Source of the DNA: Thermoplasmata archaeon
GTDB taxonomy: Archaea; Thermoplasmatota; Thermoplasmata; Thermoplasmatales; GCA-001856825
Direction: 5' to 3'
Length of the DNA: 64,000 nt
Assembly (NCBI GenBank): GCA_021816725.1
Contig: JAKAXD010000003.1
Location: 42,537 to 106,536, forward strand
In this document: positions 45,424-53,486 of the stretch, one piece after another
Layout: every line of letters begins with the position of its first letter
Position numbering within the stretch: the stretch's first letter is position 1
Made by a program: the position numbers and the translations under genes
Notes under the pieces: generated by a model
Seen by the model: only the letters and a program-made list of their open reading frames with translations
Database searches by the model: none
Told to the model about the DNA's origin: nothing

Positions 45424-46608
45424 ATGAAGAAGGTACTGATAATAGGTGGCGGTGGAGGGGGGCTAATACTAGCAAACCATCTAGATACAAATGAATACGA
45501 CGTAACAGTCATAGACAAGAGCGATCTTCATTTCTATCAACCCTGGTTTCTCTATATCGCCTTCAAGGGTTCAAAGAGGAAGATATCCAGGCCAATAGGG
45601 GAACTACTGAAACCAGGTGCAAACTTCGTGAAAGACGAGATATCTACAATAAACCTTGACGAGAGGAAAGTCTACGGGTCCAGGAAGGGGGTGTACAACT
45701 ACGATTACCTGGTCATAGCCACCGGTACTAATCCGGACCCAGATTCAATCCCCGGATTGAGGCAGACTTACGATGAATATGGTGACTACCATACAAGCGT
45801 CTGGAGTTCGCAGAAACTGTGGTCAAATGTTAGCAAATTCAAGGGCGGAACTGTAGCAATAGGACAAGCCTCTCCAACCTGCAAATGTCCTCCATCGCTG
45901 CTTGAGGGCGCCTTCCTCCTGGAGGAACATCTGAGGAAAGTTGGTTTGAGAGAAAAGACAAGAATAGTATTCTTCACGCCATTCCCCAGGGCTTATCCTG
46001 CAGAACCAATGAACAGGGTTGTAGAGCCAATGGTGAAAGAGCGTGGAATTGAGGTAATGCCATTCTTTGACGTTGACACAATAGATCCGCAGACGAAGAC
46101 CATTACCTCCCTTGAGGGGGACTCGCTAAAGTATGACCTTCCCATAATAGTACCACCCTGCAAGGGGACAAAGATCAAGATAATCCCAGAAACTGTTCAG
46201 GATGAAGACAGATTCATCAAAGCGGACAAGAAGCTCATGAAGATCACAGGATATGATGATGCATTTGCTGTCGGGGACTGCAACACCCTTCCAACCTCTA
46301 AAACCGGGGTCACTGCCCATCTTGAGGCGATGGCTGTCGCAGACATAATTCAAGGTAAGTATTCTGAGTTTAACGGAAGGATAAACTGCCCATTCGACAC
46401 GGCTTATGGCAAGGCAACGTTCGTGATAGCAGATTACAACAACCCCGTCGCGCCATACCCGCCAACGAGACTCAAGCATATGATGAAGATGACAATGGCA
46501 AGGATCTACTGGATGACGCTAATGGGGACTGCAGATCCAATCTTCGACCAGTTCTTCAAGTTCACTAGGCCGGAAAAGCTCAACAAGAAGTACGCAACGG
46601 CGGATTAA
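45424..46608 (+). CDS. sqr: Sulfide:quinone oxidoreductase-like flavoprotein
   Basis: This 394-residue FAD protein belongs to the SQR/NDH-2 family. It opens KVLIIGGGGGGLILANHL (FAD motif), has LVIATGTNPDP and ends with an amphipathic C-terminal region (MMKMTMARIYWMTLMG) suited to membrane attachment. Redox cysteines are present at Cys153 and Cys155 (QASPTCKCPPSL) and Cys246 (VPPCKGT), plus Cys286 in the second FAD motif AVGDCNTLP. SQR enzymes use two to three such cysteines to oxidise sulfide to polysulfide while reducing quinone. The operon with DsrE- and TusA-like carriers supports this over an NADH dehydrogenase. It is the last gene, followed by T-rich terminator DNA. Confidence 0.85.
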   Translation: MKKVLIIGGGGGGLILANHLDTNEYDVTVIDKSDLHFYQPWFLYIAFKGSKRKISRPIGELLKPGANFVKDEISTINLDERKVYGSRKGVYNYDYLVIATGTNPDPDSIPGLRQTYDEYGDYHTSVWSSQKLWSNVSKFKGGTVAIGQASPTCKCPPSLLEGAFLLEEHLRKVGLREKTRIVFFTPFPRAYPAEPMNRVVEPMVKERGIEVMPFFDVDTIDPQTKTITSLEGDSLKYDLPIIVPPCKGTKIKIIPETVQDEDRFIKADKKLMKITGYDDAFAVGDCNTLPTSKTGVTAHLEAMAVADIIQGKYSEFNGRINCPFDTAYGKATFVIADYNNPVAPYPPTRLKHMMKMTMARIYWMTLMGTADPIFDQFFKFTRPEKLNKKYATAD

Positions 46609-46654
46609 TCTTCTTTTTCATTTTATTTCTCTAATACCAATTCTTTTTCTTTAA
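46609..46654 (+). terminator. T-rich terminator after the sulfur operon
   Basis: Directly after the SQR stop come three pyrimidine tracts (TCTTCTTTTTCATTTTATTT, then TTCTTTTTCTTT), the usual archaeal oligo-T termination pattern. The convergent cupin gene ends about 30 bases later. Confidence 0.5.
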
Positions 46655-46686
46655 TATCCGATGTAGGATATTTACTGCTCTAGGGG

Positions 46687-47040
46687 TCAAGGTCCAAGTA
46701 TCTTGATCGCTGCGCTTACAGGTACAATGCAAATCATTTTCATATCCTCTAAAGCAGAAATGGTGTGCTCTATCCCTCCAGGAATAAATAAGAAGTGGTT
46801 CCTGTCAACCGGAAATTTTCGGCCGTCAAGGACAGCTTCTCCCTTTCCTTCAATTAAGAAGATTTCATGCTCGTAGTCATGGCTGTGATTAGGAGTTGAT
46901 TTGCCTTTAGGAACGGTTATCAATCTCATGGAGAAATTCTCGGCCCCATCCCTGTGTGTGATGAGCCATCTTATCTTTCCCCCACCTTCTAGGTCCAGCT
47001 CCTCAACTTCAGAAGCTCTCTTTACGACAGGTTTGCTCAT
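46687..47040 (-). CDS. Single-domain cupin protein
   Basis: This 117-residue cupin barrel has metal-binding motif 1 in NHSHDYEHEIFLIEGKG (His52, His54, Glu59) and motif 2 with His92 in IPGGIEHTI. Such small cupins bind Fe, Mn or Zn and act as isomerases, dioxygenases or sensors; without a neighbouring pathway the substrate is unknown. A TATA-like ATTAAATAG lies about 25-33 bases upstream. It is a likely single-gene unit, head-to-tail with the cobalamin adenosyltransferase. Confidence 0.85.
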   Translation of the reverse strand: MSKPVVKRASEVEELDLEGGGKIRWLITHRDGAENFSMRLITVPKGKSTPNHSHDYEHEIFLIEGKGEAVLDGRKFPVDRNHFLFIPGGIEHTISALEDMKMICIVPVSAAIKILGP

Positions 47041-47072
47041 GCTCCATTATTGCAATTCGCTATTTAATGTGG

Positions 47073-47621
47073 TCACTGCTCATTCTTTTTGGGATTAGGC
47101 CAGGGGAAAAGCACTTCCTCAATCTTTCTTCTCTTGTTTGCTGTCAGTGACATCATAAAGATGAGGGAAGAGAGCCTGTTGAGATACTTCAGGGACAGAG
47201 GGTTTACCTTTTCCACTTCATTGAGCTCCACCAATCTCCTCTCCGCTCTCCGAGTTACTGTCCTAGACAGTTGAAGACTTGCTGCCTCCTGTGAGCCACC
47301 CGGTACCACAAATAGTTTAATCTCCCCGATCTCCTTCAAATATACGGCTATCCTGGCCTCCATCCACGATACTCCATCGTCCCGGAGTTTCCGGCCCTTT
47401 CCGGATGTCAGTATCTCCTCACCTAGATGGAATAGGTCCATCTGAACCTGGGAGATATCATCCCTGATGTCGCTCCACGGTATCTGGACCTTCGAATACC
47501 CCAAATTGGCTATCAATTCGTCCAGAGTTCCTTCCCATTCTATGATTGGGTCATCTTTTTTGAGTCTCTTCCCTGAAGCAGTATCGGTCTCTCCAGAATC
47601 GCCCCGTCTAGAATACACCAC
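47073..47621 (-). CDS. Cob(I)alamin adenosyltransferase, PduO type
   Basis: This protein of about 182 residues shows the PduO-type signature: YSRRGDSGETD near the start (ATP site) and VVPGGSQEAASLQLSRTVTRRAERRL, the trimer/active-site helix. It transfers adenosine from ATP to reduced cobalamin. Two in-frame GTG codons at 47618 and 47621 place the start next to VYSRRGD, where relatives usually begin, and GACATATACG lies 25 bases upstream; an ATG at 47648 would add nine residues. It follows the cupin gene on the same strand but with its own likely promoter. Confidence 0.92.
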   Translation of the reverse strand: MVYSRRGDSGETDTASGKRLKKDDPIIEWEGTLDELIANLGYSKVQIPWSDIRDDISQVQMDLFHLGEEILTSGKGRKLRDDGVSWMEARIAVYLKEIGEIKLFVVPGGSQEAASLQLSRTVTRRAERRLVELNEVEKVNPLSLKYLNRLSSLIFMMSLTANKRRKIEEVLFPWPNPKKNEQ

Positions 47622-47751
47622 TAACAATTGTAATCCCGTATATGTCATTTTAGTAAATGATTTCGCCTAACTAATCCCTCAAAGTAAGTGGCCTTCCATT
47701 ATTCCTGAATTTGTTCCTCATTGCTGTTTTATTGTAATGGAATAAGCGAGC

Positions 47752-48408
47752 CTAAAGAATATAGTGGTTCTGGTCAAATTCATAGGTAGTATTTATCTTG
47801 TTTATCTGCAACGAGAATAACTGCGTTAGGGCTGTGAGATGAAGATTGTATACTATAACCAACACGATGTAATTGTAGACGGCGGTAACAATTGCACCGA
47901 CGTTCACGGACAAATTGTAAAAACCAAAGTACTCCCCGTGGTAACCCATCACAGTAATATTGTACAAACTTCCATGATCGATCCCGTTTCCAATTACCTC
48001 CTGGATATGCGACCTCAGGTATATGTAGCCAGAGGATGCTGACTTACTTGTAGAGTTCTTGATTATGATCAAGACGATATTCGGGGACGTGACATTCCCC
48101 CCAAGTGCAGGTAGCGGGCTGGAGTTTGTATAGTCGACACTTGCCACGTTGCTCCCACTTGGCAGATACGGGATGTTCCAGCTGCTCGCGTTGGGCATCA
48201 GCGGAGCTACTTCCGATGGCGAAAGGATCACGCTGTTCGGAGAGAGTGAATTGTCTAATGCAATATTATGAGCCTCAAACGTTCCCAGTACTGTAACTAT
48301 TGCAAGAAGTGCCACTACAACAATAACCTTGGCCCTCTTTGACAATCCCTTCTTCTCCTCAGTTGATGTGGGCACAGCAGTCACACCTGATCCAAAATAA
48401 ATTTGCAT
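47752..48408 (-). CDS. Membrane-anchored protein of unknown function
   Basis: This 218-residue protein has a Lys/Arg-rich N-terminal tail, one membrane helix (about 26-45, KVIVVVALLAIVTVLGTF) and a long external domain with many Asn-x-Ser/Thr sites and a predicted mixture of strands. The C-terminal third has two hydrophobic stretches (VGAIVTAVYNYIVLVIVYNLHL). A GTG codon at 48384 with TATA-like AATTTATTTTG 25 bases upstream is a candidate leaderless start; ATG 48408 is the first in-frame start. Proteins of this layout are common in Thermoplasmata genomes. No family recognised. Confidence 0.6.
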   Translation of the reverse strand: MQIYFGSGVTAVPTSTEEKKGLSKRAKVIVVVALLAIVTVLGTFEAHNIALDNSLSPNSVILSPSEVAPLMPNASSWNIPYLPSGSNVASVDYTNSSPLPALGGNVTSPNIVLIIIKNSTSKSASSGYIYLRSHIQEVIGNGIDHGSLYNITVMGYHGEYFGFYNLSVNVGAIVTAVYNYIVLVIVYNLHLTALTQLFSLQINKINTTYEFDQNHYIL

Positions 48409-48579
48409 AAATATGTTTTCAAATGAAAATAAGTCATCTATTGATTCTCATTGGTAAATTATGAAAAGAGCTATTCAAACGTATGTCATTATGGTACAAG
48501 ATCGAAGGGGCAGTGTGATGAATTTAGCCTTAACTGATTATGATGAGTGACAGGCGATCTGATCTGCTCCTTTACTTTC

Positions 48580-49116
48580 TCATTTTACTGCGTGTTTATT
48601 TAATGCATCGAAGAATAGATCAAAATTGCCGCTCTCAAAGGCTTCCATGATCATCCTGTAGAACAACGAAGTATCTGTGTTCGGAAGCAGGTTGTTTATG
48701 GCAAGAAGCACACGCTGTTTCGAGGAGATCAGCTCCTTTAGGTCCCCCTCCAGTACCCTTATCCTGTTGTCAATCTCCTTCAGCCGGTTAATGAGTTCCT
48801 GCAGTGTTCCCTCAATAGCATCCTTTTCCTCCTCATCCTTATCGAAGACGGAAATGCTCTCTATGAACTGCAGTAGGGAAAGAAGCGGATAATTTGCCTT
48901 GTAAAGTATCCTCGGTGGGCCCTCGTCAGATTCGATTTTGCCGACCTTATAGACCAAGCCACTGTCCTCAAGCAGTTTGATGTGCTTTGCGATCAGCTGC
49001 TGTGAACTTCCAAGAGACCTGGCAAGCTCGAATGTGTACGAGGGCCTGATGGAAAGTATGCTGAGTATGCTCCTTCTGATGTCGTTGTCTATTAGGTCCA
49101 GCAAGTCAGTCGACAT
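48580..49116 (-). CDS. ArsR-like regulator coupled to Hsp20
   Basis: This 178-residue protein has an N-terminal winged helix (DIRRSILSILSIRPSYTFELARSLGSS, then LLEDSGLVYKVG) and a long coiled-coil-forming C-terminal part rich in Glu, Leu and Lys (about 100-150, with IEGTLQELINRLKEIDNRIRVLEGDLK). ATG 49116 lies two bases after the Hsp20 stop; a GTG overlapping that stop is an alternative. The tight coupling to hsp20 suggests a heat-shock repressor like the Phr-type regulators of other archaea, but no operator was confirmed. Confidence 0.78.
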   Translation of the reverse strand: MSTDLLDLIDNDIRRSILSILSIRPSYTFELARSLGSSQQLIAKHIKLLEDSGLVYKVGKIESDEGPPRILYKANYPLLSLLQFIESISVFDKDEEEKDAIEGTLQELINRLKEIDNRIRVLEGDLKELISSKQRVLLAINNLLPNTDTSLFYRMIMEAFESGNFDLFFDALNKHAVK

Positions 49117-49118
49117 GG

Positions 49119-49670
49119 TCACTCTATTGGAATCCTCTTGCCTTCCTTTTTCTTGGTCTGCGGTTTCTTGACCACAATGTCCAGTACTCCGTTTGAATAG
49201 GATGCCTTGATGTTTTCAGGAATGACCTCATCATCGAGCTCCACTTCCTTGTAGTATTTCCTGCCCTCTTTGTCCACCTTTATGATCAGTATGTTGTCGC
49301 TGGTTTCAATTGATATTTCGTCCTTAGCTACGCCTGGTATCTCAATGGTGATATCCGTCTCTCCCTCTCTCTTCTGGATGTCCGTTATGGGTTCACGGTA
49401 TTCAAGGCTCGGAACGTCAGAGTATTCCCTGGGTATGTTTCCAAACTCCTTGAACTCAGGTTTCCCGTCAGGTCCAAGTCTGTAGGTGAATCCGTATACG
49501 TAAGTGCCGGGTTGATCCTGTTCCTTTATGCTCTCGATTTCATCGAATGCATCAAACCATCTCTCCAGGAACCTTCTGTATTCCCTGTCACTGTTCTGCA
49601 GAAAGTCATGTATGTCTTCCCAGAAATCATCATCCCTCTTCCTTATCTTTCTTCCTACCATGTTTACCAC
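49119..49670 (-). CDS. hsp20: Small heat shock protein Hsp20
   Basis: This 183-residue alpha-crystallin protein has a 95-residue N-terminal region that is unusually acidic and aromatic. The core has ITIEIPGVAKDEISIE, NILIIKVDKEG and NGVLDIVVKK, and the C-terminal I-x-I-type tail is RIPIE. These bind unfolding proteins and form oligomers. The start may be ATG 49670 or the next Met (three codons later). AAGGTGGT precedes the ATG, and the spacer upstream contains a weak inverted repeat (AACAA-CCTC-TTGTT, 49679-49692) that could be an operator. Confidence 0.93.
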   Translation of the reverse strand: MVNMVGRKIRKRDDDFWEDIHDFLQNSDREYRRFLERWFDAFDEIESIKEQDQPGTYVYGFTYRLGPDGKPEFKEFGNIPREYSDVPSLEYREPITDIQKREGETDITIEIPGVAKDEISIETSDNILIIKVDKEGRKYYKEVELDDEVIPENIKASYSNGVLDIVVKKPQTKKKEGKRIPIE

Positions 49671-49822
49671 CTTCGGTTAACAACCTCTTGTTGCGTAGTA
49701 ATTAATTTCACATTATTAAACCTTGCTGATGCTTAACGAACCAACTTAAAAAGTATAGGGGTAAGGGCGTTACTTTCCCTTTTGAGCAGGAATGAACCAG
49801 CATCATTAACCAGGGCAATCCT

Positions 49823-51637
49823 TCATAAGAAGTTACCAACATGGAAATGGGAGGAATCCTTCCTCTTTATGCTCCTGTTGTATTCAACAATGGTAGTGAT
49901 GAGGGAAAGATGGCTGAATGCCTGAGGGTAATTGCCGAGATACCTGTGTGTTTTGAACTCTATTTCCTCCGGCAGAAGGCTCACATCGTTCAGCAAGTCA
50001 GTGATCATCATGATCCCATCGTGAGCTTCCTGAAGTTGACCGTTCTGTATCAGGTTCCTGATGTACCAGAATGAAACCATCAGGAATGCATTATCCTCCC
50101 CCTTCAACCCATCCTGGAGGGTGTACCTCTTGAAGAGGAATTTCTCGGGCATCAACTGTTCCTCTATCTCCTTAAGAGTATTCCTGTACACGTTGTCGGC
50201 TATGGTACAGAAACCGAAAAGAGGCAGCCTTAATAGCGCTGAATCGACATCATCCGTCTCATAACTCTGCCTGAAATATCCCTTTGATGAAACACCTTTG
50301 CCATAGATCTCCTCACGGAGCGTCCTGGCCTCGTTCATCACTGAGAATGCATTTCCCTCGTCTCCCATCTTGGAATAAAGCCAGGAAAGATCAGTCAGTG
50401 CTTTCCACGCTAGGGCCTTTGAATACACATAATTCCTCTTTTCGCCACGGATCTCCCATATCGAAGAGTCAGGCTCCCTCCAAATATTGAGCAGAGAATT
50501 CCCTATAAGGAATACCTTCTCCAGGGTATGGATGCTTAAAAATCCAGAATTCTCCAAGAGCATGCGCAGGGAAATGATCAAGGAGGCATACTGGTCTATC
50601 TGTAACTGGCTGCTGGCGCCATTTCCTATCCTAACAGGAGCAGAGTTCATGTACCCGGCTAAATCCAGCGTTGTTTCTTCAATGACAGAATCCTCGCTTA
50701 CCTTATAGATAGAAGTCAGTTTCCCATCCTTCTCGAATCTGTCTATAATGGAAAGGTAGAATTTTGTTGCTTCTTCTATGTAGCCAAGTTGTACCAGTCC
50801 TTCTATCACATAAGCGGTATCCCTCACCCACATGAACCTGTAGTCCCAATTCCTCTCTCCCCCGATAGCCTCAGGGAGAGACGTAGTTGGGGATGCAACC
50901 ATGAAGTTGTTCGGGTCAAAGAATAGCCCCTTGAGAGTAAGAAGTGACCTGTTCACTATATCGTAAAAAATCCCCTGGTATTTGGATTTCATAAGCCATT
51001 CCTTCCAGAACCTTCTCGTCTGCCACAATCTGTCTTCGCTTGCAAAGAGCTCTGGAGGATACGCCTTCCTCAGGTTATGCGTCGTCACAAGCCACCTCAC
51101 CTCTGTCGCTGGAAGGGTGACTACCCCGGTCACGCAGTTGTCCTCAACTTTTAGGTCCAAGTCTGTCGACAGGAACTGGCTTGATTTATCAGAATAGACC
51201 ATGTACCCCTTAGAGTCAACCTTTTCCACGGACTTCCTGCTTCCAGAAGTGAACGGGTTAAAGTCAATCTCAATGTTGACGTCTGCATAAGTCTCTATCC
51301 TCCTGTGAATCTCAGAAAAATACACGGCGTGTTCAAAGCTCATAGGAAGGAAGTCCATAATCGAAAGCACCCTGTTCTTCTTATCGGAGAATAGAGTGAA
51401 AAGGATGTTCGTATCAGGTTCATAGTATTGCCTTGACTCGAAATTCCTGTTAACAGGGCGGATACTGAAATATCCACCTCTCTTCCTGTCAAGCAAGGAT
51501 GAGAATACCATTTCAGAATCAAAATTAGGGAAACAGGCAAAATCTACCTCACCCTGCTTCGAGACAAGCGCTGCGGTCCTGTTGTTCAGAAGCACTCCAT
51601 GGTCTTCTATTCTCGGGTATTCCTGGTCGTTCGGCAC
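49823..51637 (-). CDS. Glycoside hydrolase family 15 (glucoamylase/trehalase-like)
   Basis: This 604-residue protein has an N-terminal beta domain (about 1-240, with VSKQGEVDFACFPNFDSEMVF) and an (alpha/alpha)6 catalytic domain with the GH15 signature GERNWDYRFMWVRDTAYVI. The general-acid region reads SIWEIRGEKRNYVYSKALAWKAL, and the base region GEDNAFLMVSFWYI has Asp-Asn where other GH15 members carry Glu-Gly/Ala; this needs an alignment. GH15 enzymes of Thermoplasma relatives have been shown to be trehalases, so alpha,alpha-trehalose is a good substrate guess, glucan an alternative. The TATA AATATTTAAAG at about 51658-51668 supports the start at ATG 51637. Confidence 0.9.
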   Translation of the reverse strand: MPNDQEYPRIEDHGVLLNNRTAALVSKQGEVDFACFPNFDSEMVFSSLLDRKRGGYFSIRPVNRNFESRQYYEPDTNILFTLFSDKKNRVLSIMDFLPMSFEHAVYFSEIHRRIETYADVNIEIDFNPFTSGSRKSVEKVDSKGYMVYSDKSSQFLSTDLDLKVEDNCVTGVVTLPATEVRWLVTTHNLRKAYPPELFASEDRLWQTRRFWKEWLMKSKYQGIFYDIVNRSLLTLKGLFFDPNNFMVASPTTSLPEAIGGERNWDYRFMWVRDTAYVIEGLVQLGYIEEATKFYLSIIDRFEKDGKLTSIYKVSEDSVIEETTLDLAGYMNSAPVRIGNGASSQLQIDQYASLIISLRMLLENSGFLSIHTLEKVFLIGNSLLNIWREPDSSIWEIRGEKRNYVYSKALAWKALTDLSWLYSKMGDEGNAFSVMNEARTLREEIYGKGVSSKGYFRQSYETDDVDSALLRLPLFGFCTIADNVYRNTLKEIEEQLMPEKFLFKRYTLQDGLKGEDNAFLMVSFWYIRNLIQNGQLQEAHDGIMMITDLLNDVSLLPEEIEFKTHRYLGNYPQAFSHLSLITTIVEYNRSIKRKDSSHFHVGNFL

Positions 51638-51908
51638 CTTATGTTAACCAAATCTTCCTTTAAATATTTCTCGAAGGGCGCACCATAGTACAACTTTTCA
51701 GGAAGCTCAACTAGGAAGTTAGGCCCAATGAAAGCAGTCAAAAAGTCATGCCCATTTTCCTATTCCTCCTACTTATTGGTGGATTGTTCAATATTCCGGA
51801 AAGAACAAAAATCATGCCACCATAGAATTAGTTTCTGTTCTGAAATGTGTTTAATAAGACTCCACATATTGCGTTTGGAATTAGAAGGTTAGACAATCTT
51901 GGAGCGAT

Positions 51909-51939
51909 TATCGATATCGATATCGTTATATGTAACGAT
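51909..51939 (+). promoter_or_regulatory. Palindromic operator before the PadR-ABC operon
   Basis: Two inverted repeats lie 13-43 bases upstream of the PadR ATG: a perfect 14-base palindrome TATCGATATCGATA (51909-51922) and ATCGTTA-TATG-TAACGAT (51922-51939), arms of seven bases around a TATA-like centre. Such overlap of a promoter element is typical of autorepression by PadR. The rest of the spacer 51638-51908 has the GH15 promoter and no gene. Confidence 0.6.
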
Positions 51940-51951
51940 GTACTTACGAGT

Positions 51952-52488
51952 ATGGCCCCCGAAGAGAGTAGATGGAATAGAGGTATCATCTTCTTCATAG
52001 TACTTTCAATGGTAAATGAAGCTCCCATCTACGGAAACCAGGTTGCAAATAAGATATACGAAAGAACAGAGGGAGCTTGGAAGCCAAGTGCAGGCTCTAT
52101 CTATCCAATTCTTCACGGGATGAGAAGAAAAGGACTGATTACAAGGCACGAAAAGGACGGCAAAGTAATGTATGAGATAACAGACAAGGGCAGGAACTTC
52201 GTCTCAAAGATTAGGGAGAGGCACTTTGAACGCTCTCCAATATCGCGGTTCATGGGAAAGTTGTGGATGGAATCAATGAGCCCGGAGGAGAGGTCAAGAT
52301 TTATTCTCGCATCTGCACAGCACACTGCAGATTCCCTTGTAGAGAACCTGAAGAGCATAAAGGAGGGGACTGAAAGTCGGAAGAAGTATGAGGCGTTTTT
52401 GTTGAACTATGAACTAGAGCTCGAAAAAACGATCAATATCCTCAGGGAAGAAAGAGTAAAACTAGCTCAAGCGCAAGAGGTGAAATGA
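51952..52488 (+). CDS. PadR-family transcription regulator
   Basis: This 178-residue regulator starts at ATG 51952 (a frame opening at 51847 would run through the operator and is rejected). The PadR winged helix is visible: IFFIVLSMVNEAPIYGNQVA, TEGAWKPSAGSIYPILHGMRRKGLI and YEITDKGRNFVSKI. The C-terminal dimerisation helices follow (SADSL-like to ELEKTINILREERVK). In related systems such proteins are released from DNA by drugs or lipids and control the linked ABC exporter. It is coupled by an ATGA overlap to the ABC ATPase gene, so the three genes form an operon. Confidence 0.9.
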   Translation: MAPEESRWNRGIIFFIVLSMVNEAPIYGNQVANKIYERTEGAWKPSAGSIYPILHGMRRKGLITRHEKDGKVMYEITDKGRNFVSKIRERHFERSPISRFMGKLWMESMSPEERSRFILASAQHTADSLVENLKSIKEGTESRKKYEAFLLNYELELEKTINILREERVKLAQAQEVK

Positions 52489-53486
52489 TGGATGGAACAA
52501 TAATAGAAACCAAGAATTTGACAAAAATCTACAATGGAAACATAAAGGCGGTATCTGACCTAAACATATCCATAAGAGAGGGGGAAATATATGGATTGGC
52601 TGGGCCGAATGGAGCCGGGAAGACAACAACTATCAACATGCTAATTACTAGGATTGCACCTACAGGCGGATCAGCAACGGTAGGTGGTTTTGATATAGTA
52701 AGAAACTCACTTGCCGTAAGGAGGCTGATCGGAGTCGTCCCTCAGGACTTCACTGCTGACGAGGACCTCACAGGGAGGGAGAACATAATGATGGTTTCGC
52801 AGTTCTACGATGTGCCGAAGGCGAAGGCCAAAGAGAACATAGGCAGGCTGCTGAAGCTGGTGGAGCTAGAGGATGCAGCAGACAGGCTAGTAAGGACTTA
52901 TTCCGGTGGAATGAGGAAAAGACTTGAATTGATAATAGGGCTAGTCCACGAGCCAAGGATACTGTTCCTTGACGAACCGACATTAGGGCTGGACATTCAG
53001 ACTAGGACACAAATGTGGAACTATGTTAGAGAAATCCAGCAGAAACTGAACGTGACCATAATACTCACCTCCCATTATTTGGAGGAGATAGATGCTCTTG
53101 CTGGAAAGGTGTCCATAATAGACCACGGAAAGGTGCTGATAACAGGAAGTCCATCAGACCTAAAGGCATCTCTCAAGGGAGATATAATAACGATGACATT
53201 AACGGACCAGAAATCGGCAGACCTTATGAAGACAGTCCCAGGGGTGATTGAAGTTGTGGATGCGGGGCCCAATACAGTAAAAATAAAAGTTGAAAATGCG
53301 GATGAAGCACTTCCAAGGGTTATAAATTTCATATCGCAGCACGAGCTTTCCACAATAAAGCTCACGGTCCAGAAACCATCCCTTGACGAGGTATTCCTGG
53401 AATACACAGGAAGATCAATAAGGGATGAAGAAGGTGGGATGGATAGAATGAAAACTGCTATGAACTTAAGGAGGGCTAGACAATGA
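52485..53486 (+). CDS. ABC exporter ATP-binding protein (drug type)
   Basis: This 333-residue DrrA-like ATPase has Walker A GPNGAGKTT, the Q-loop GVVPQDFTADEDL, the signature YSGGMRKRLELI, Walker B ILFLDEPTLGLD and the switch His in LTSHYLEEID. A C-terminal regulatory domain (about 230-315) follows, then a short basic tail. It pairs with the permease encoded immediately downstream (four-base overlap). The exporter probably removes hydrophobic toxic compounds or lipids under PadR control. Confidence 0.95.
   Translation: MMDGTIIETKNLTKIYNGNIKAVSDLNISIREGEIYGLAGPNGAGKTTTINMLITRIAPTGGSATVGGFDIVRNSLAVRRLIGVVPQDFTADEDLTGRENIMMVSQFYDVPKAKAKENIGRLLKLVELEDAADRLVRTYSGGMRKRLELIIGLVHEPRILFLDEPTLGLDIQTRTQMWNYVREIQQKLNVTIILTSHYLEEIDALAGKVSIIDHGKVLITGSPSDLKASLKGDIITMTLTDQKSADLMKTVPGVIEVVDAGPNTVKIKVENADEALPRVINFISQHELSTIKLTVQKPSLDEVFLEYTGRSIRDEEGGMDRMKTAMNLRRARQ

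Noticed and set aside
48539..48575. ATGATGA followed by CTGA, resembling half of a C/D box RNA
   Set aside because: Only one C-like and one D-like box are visible; a C'/D' pair and terminal stem are missing.
51847..51951. Longer N terminus for the PadR regulator
   Set aside because: The extension is translated from the operator and promoter and does not resemble PadR proteins.
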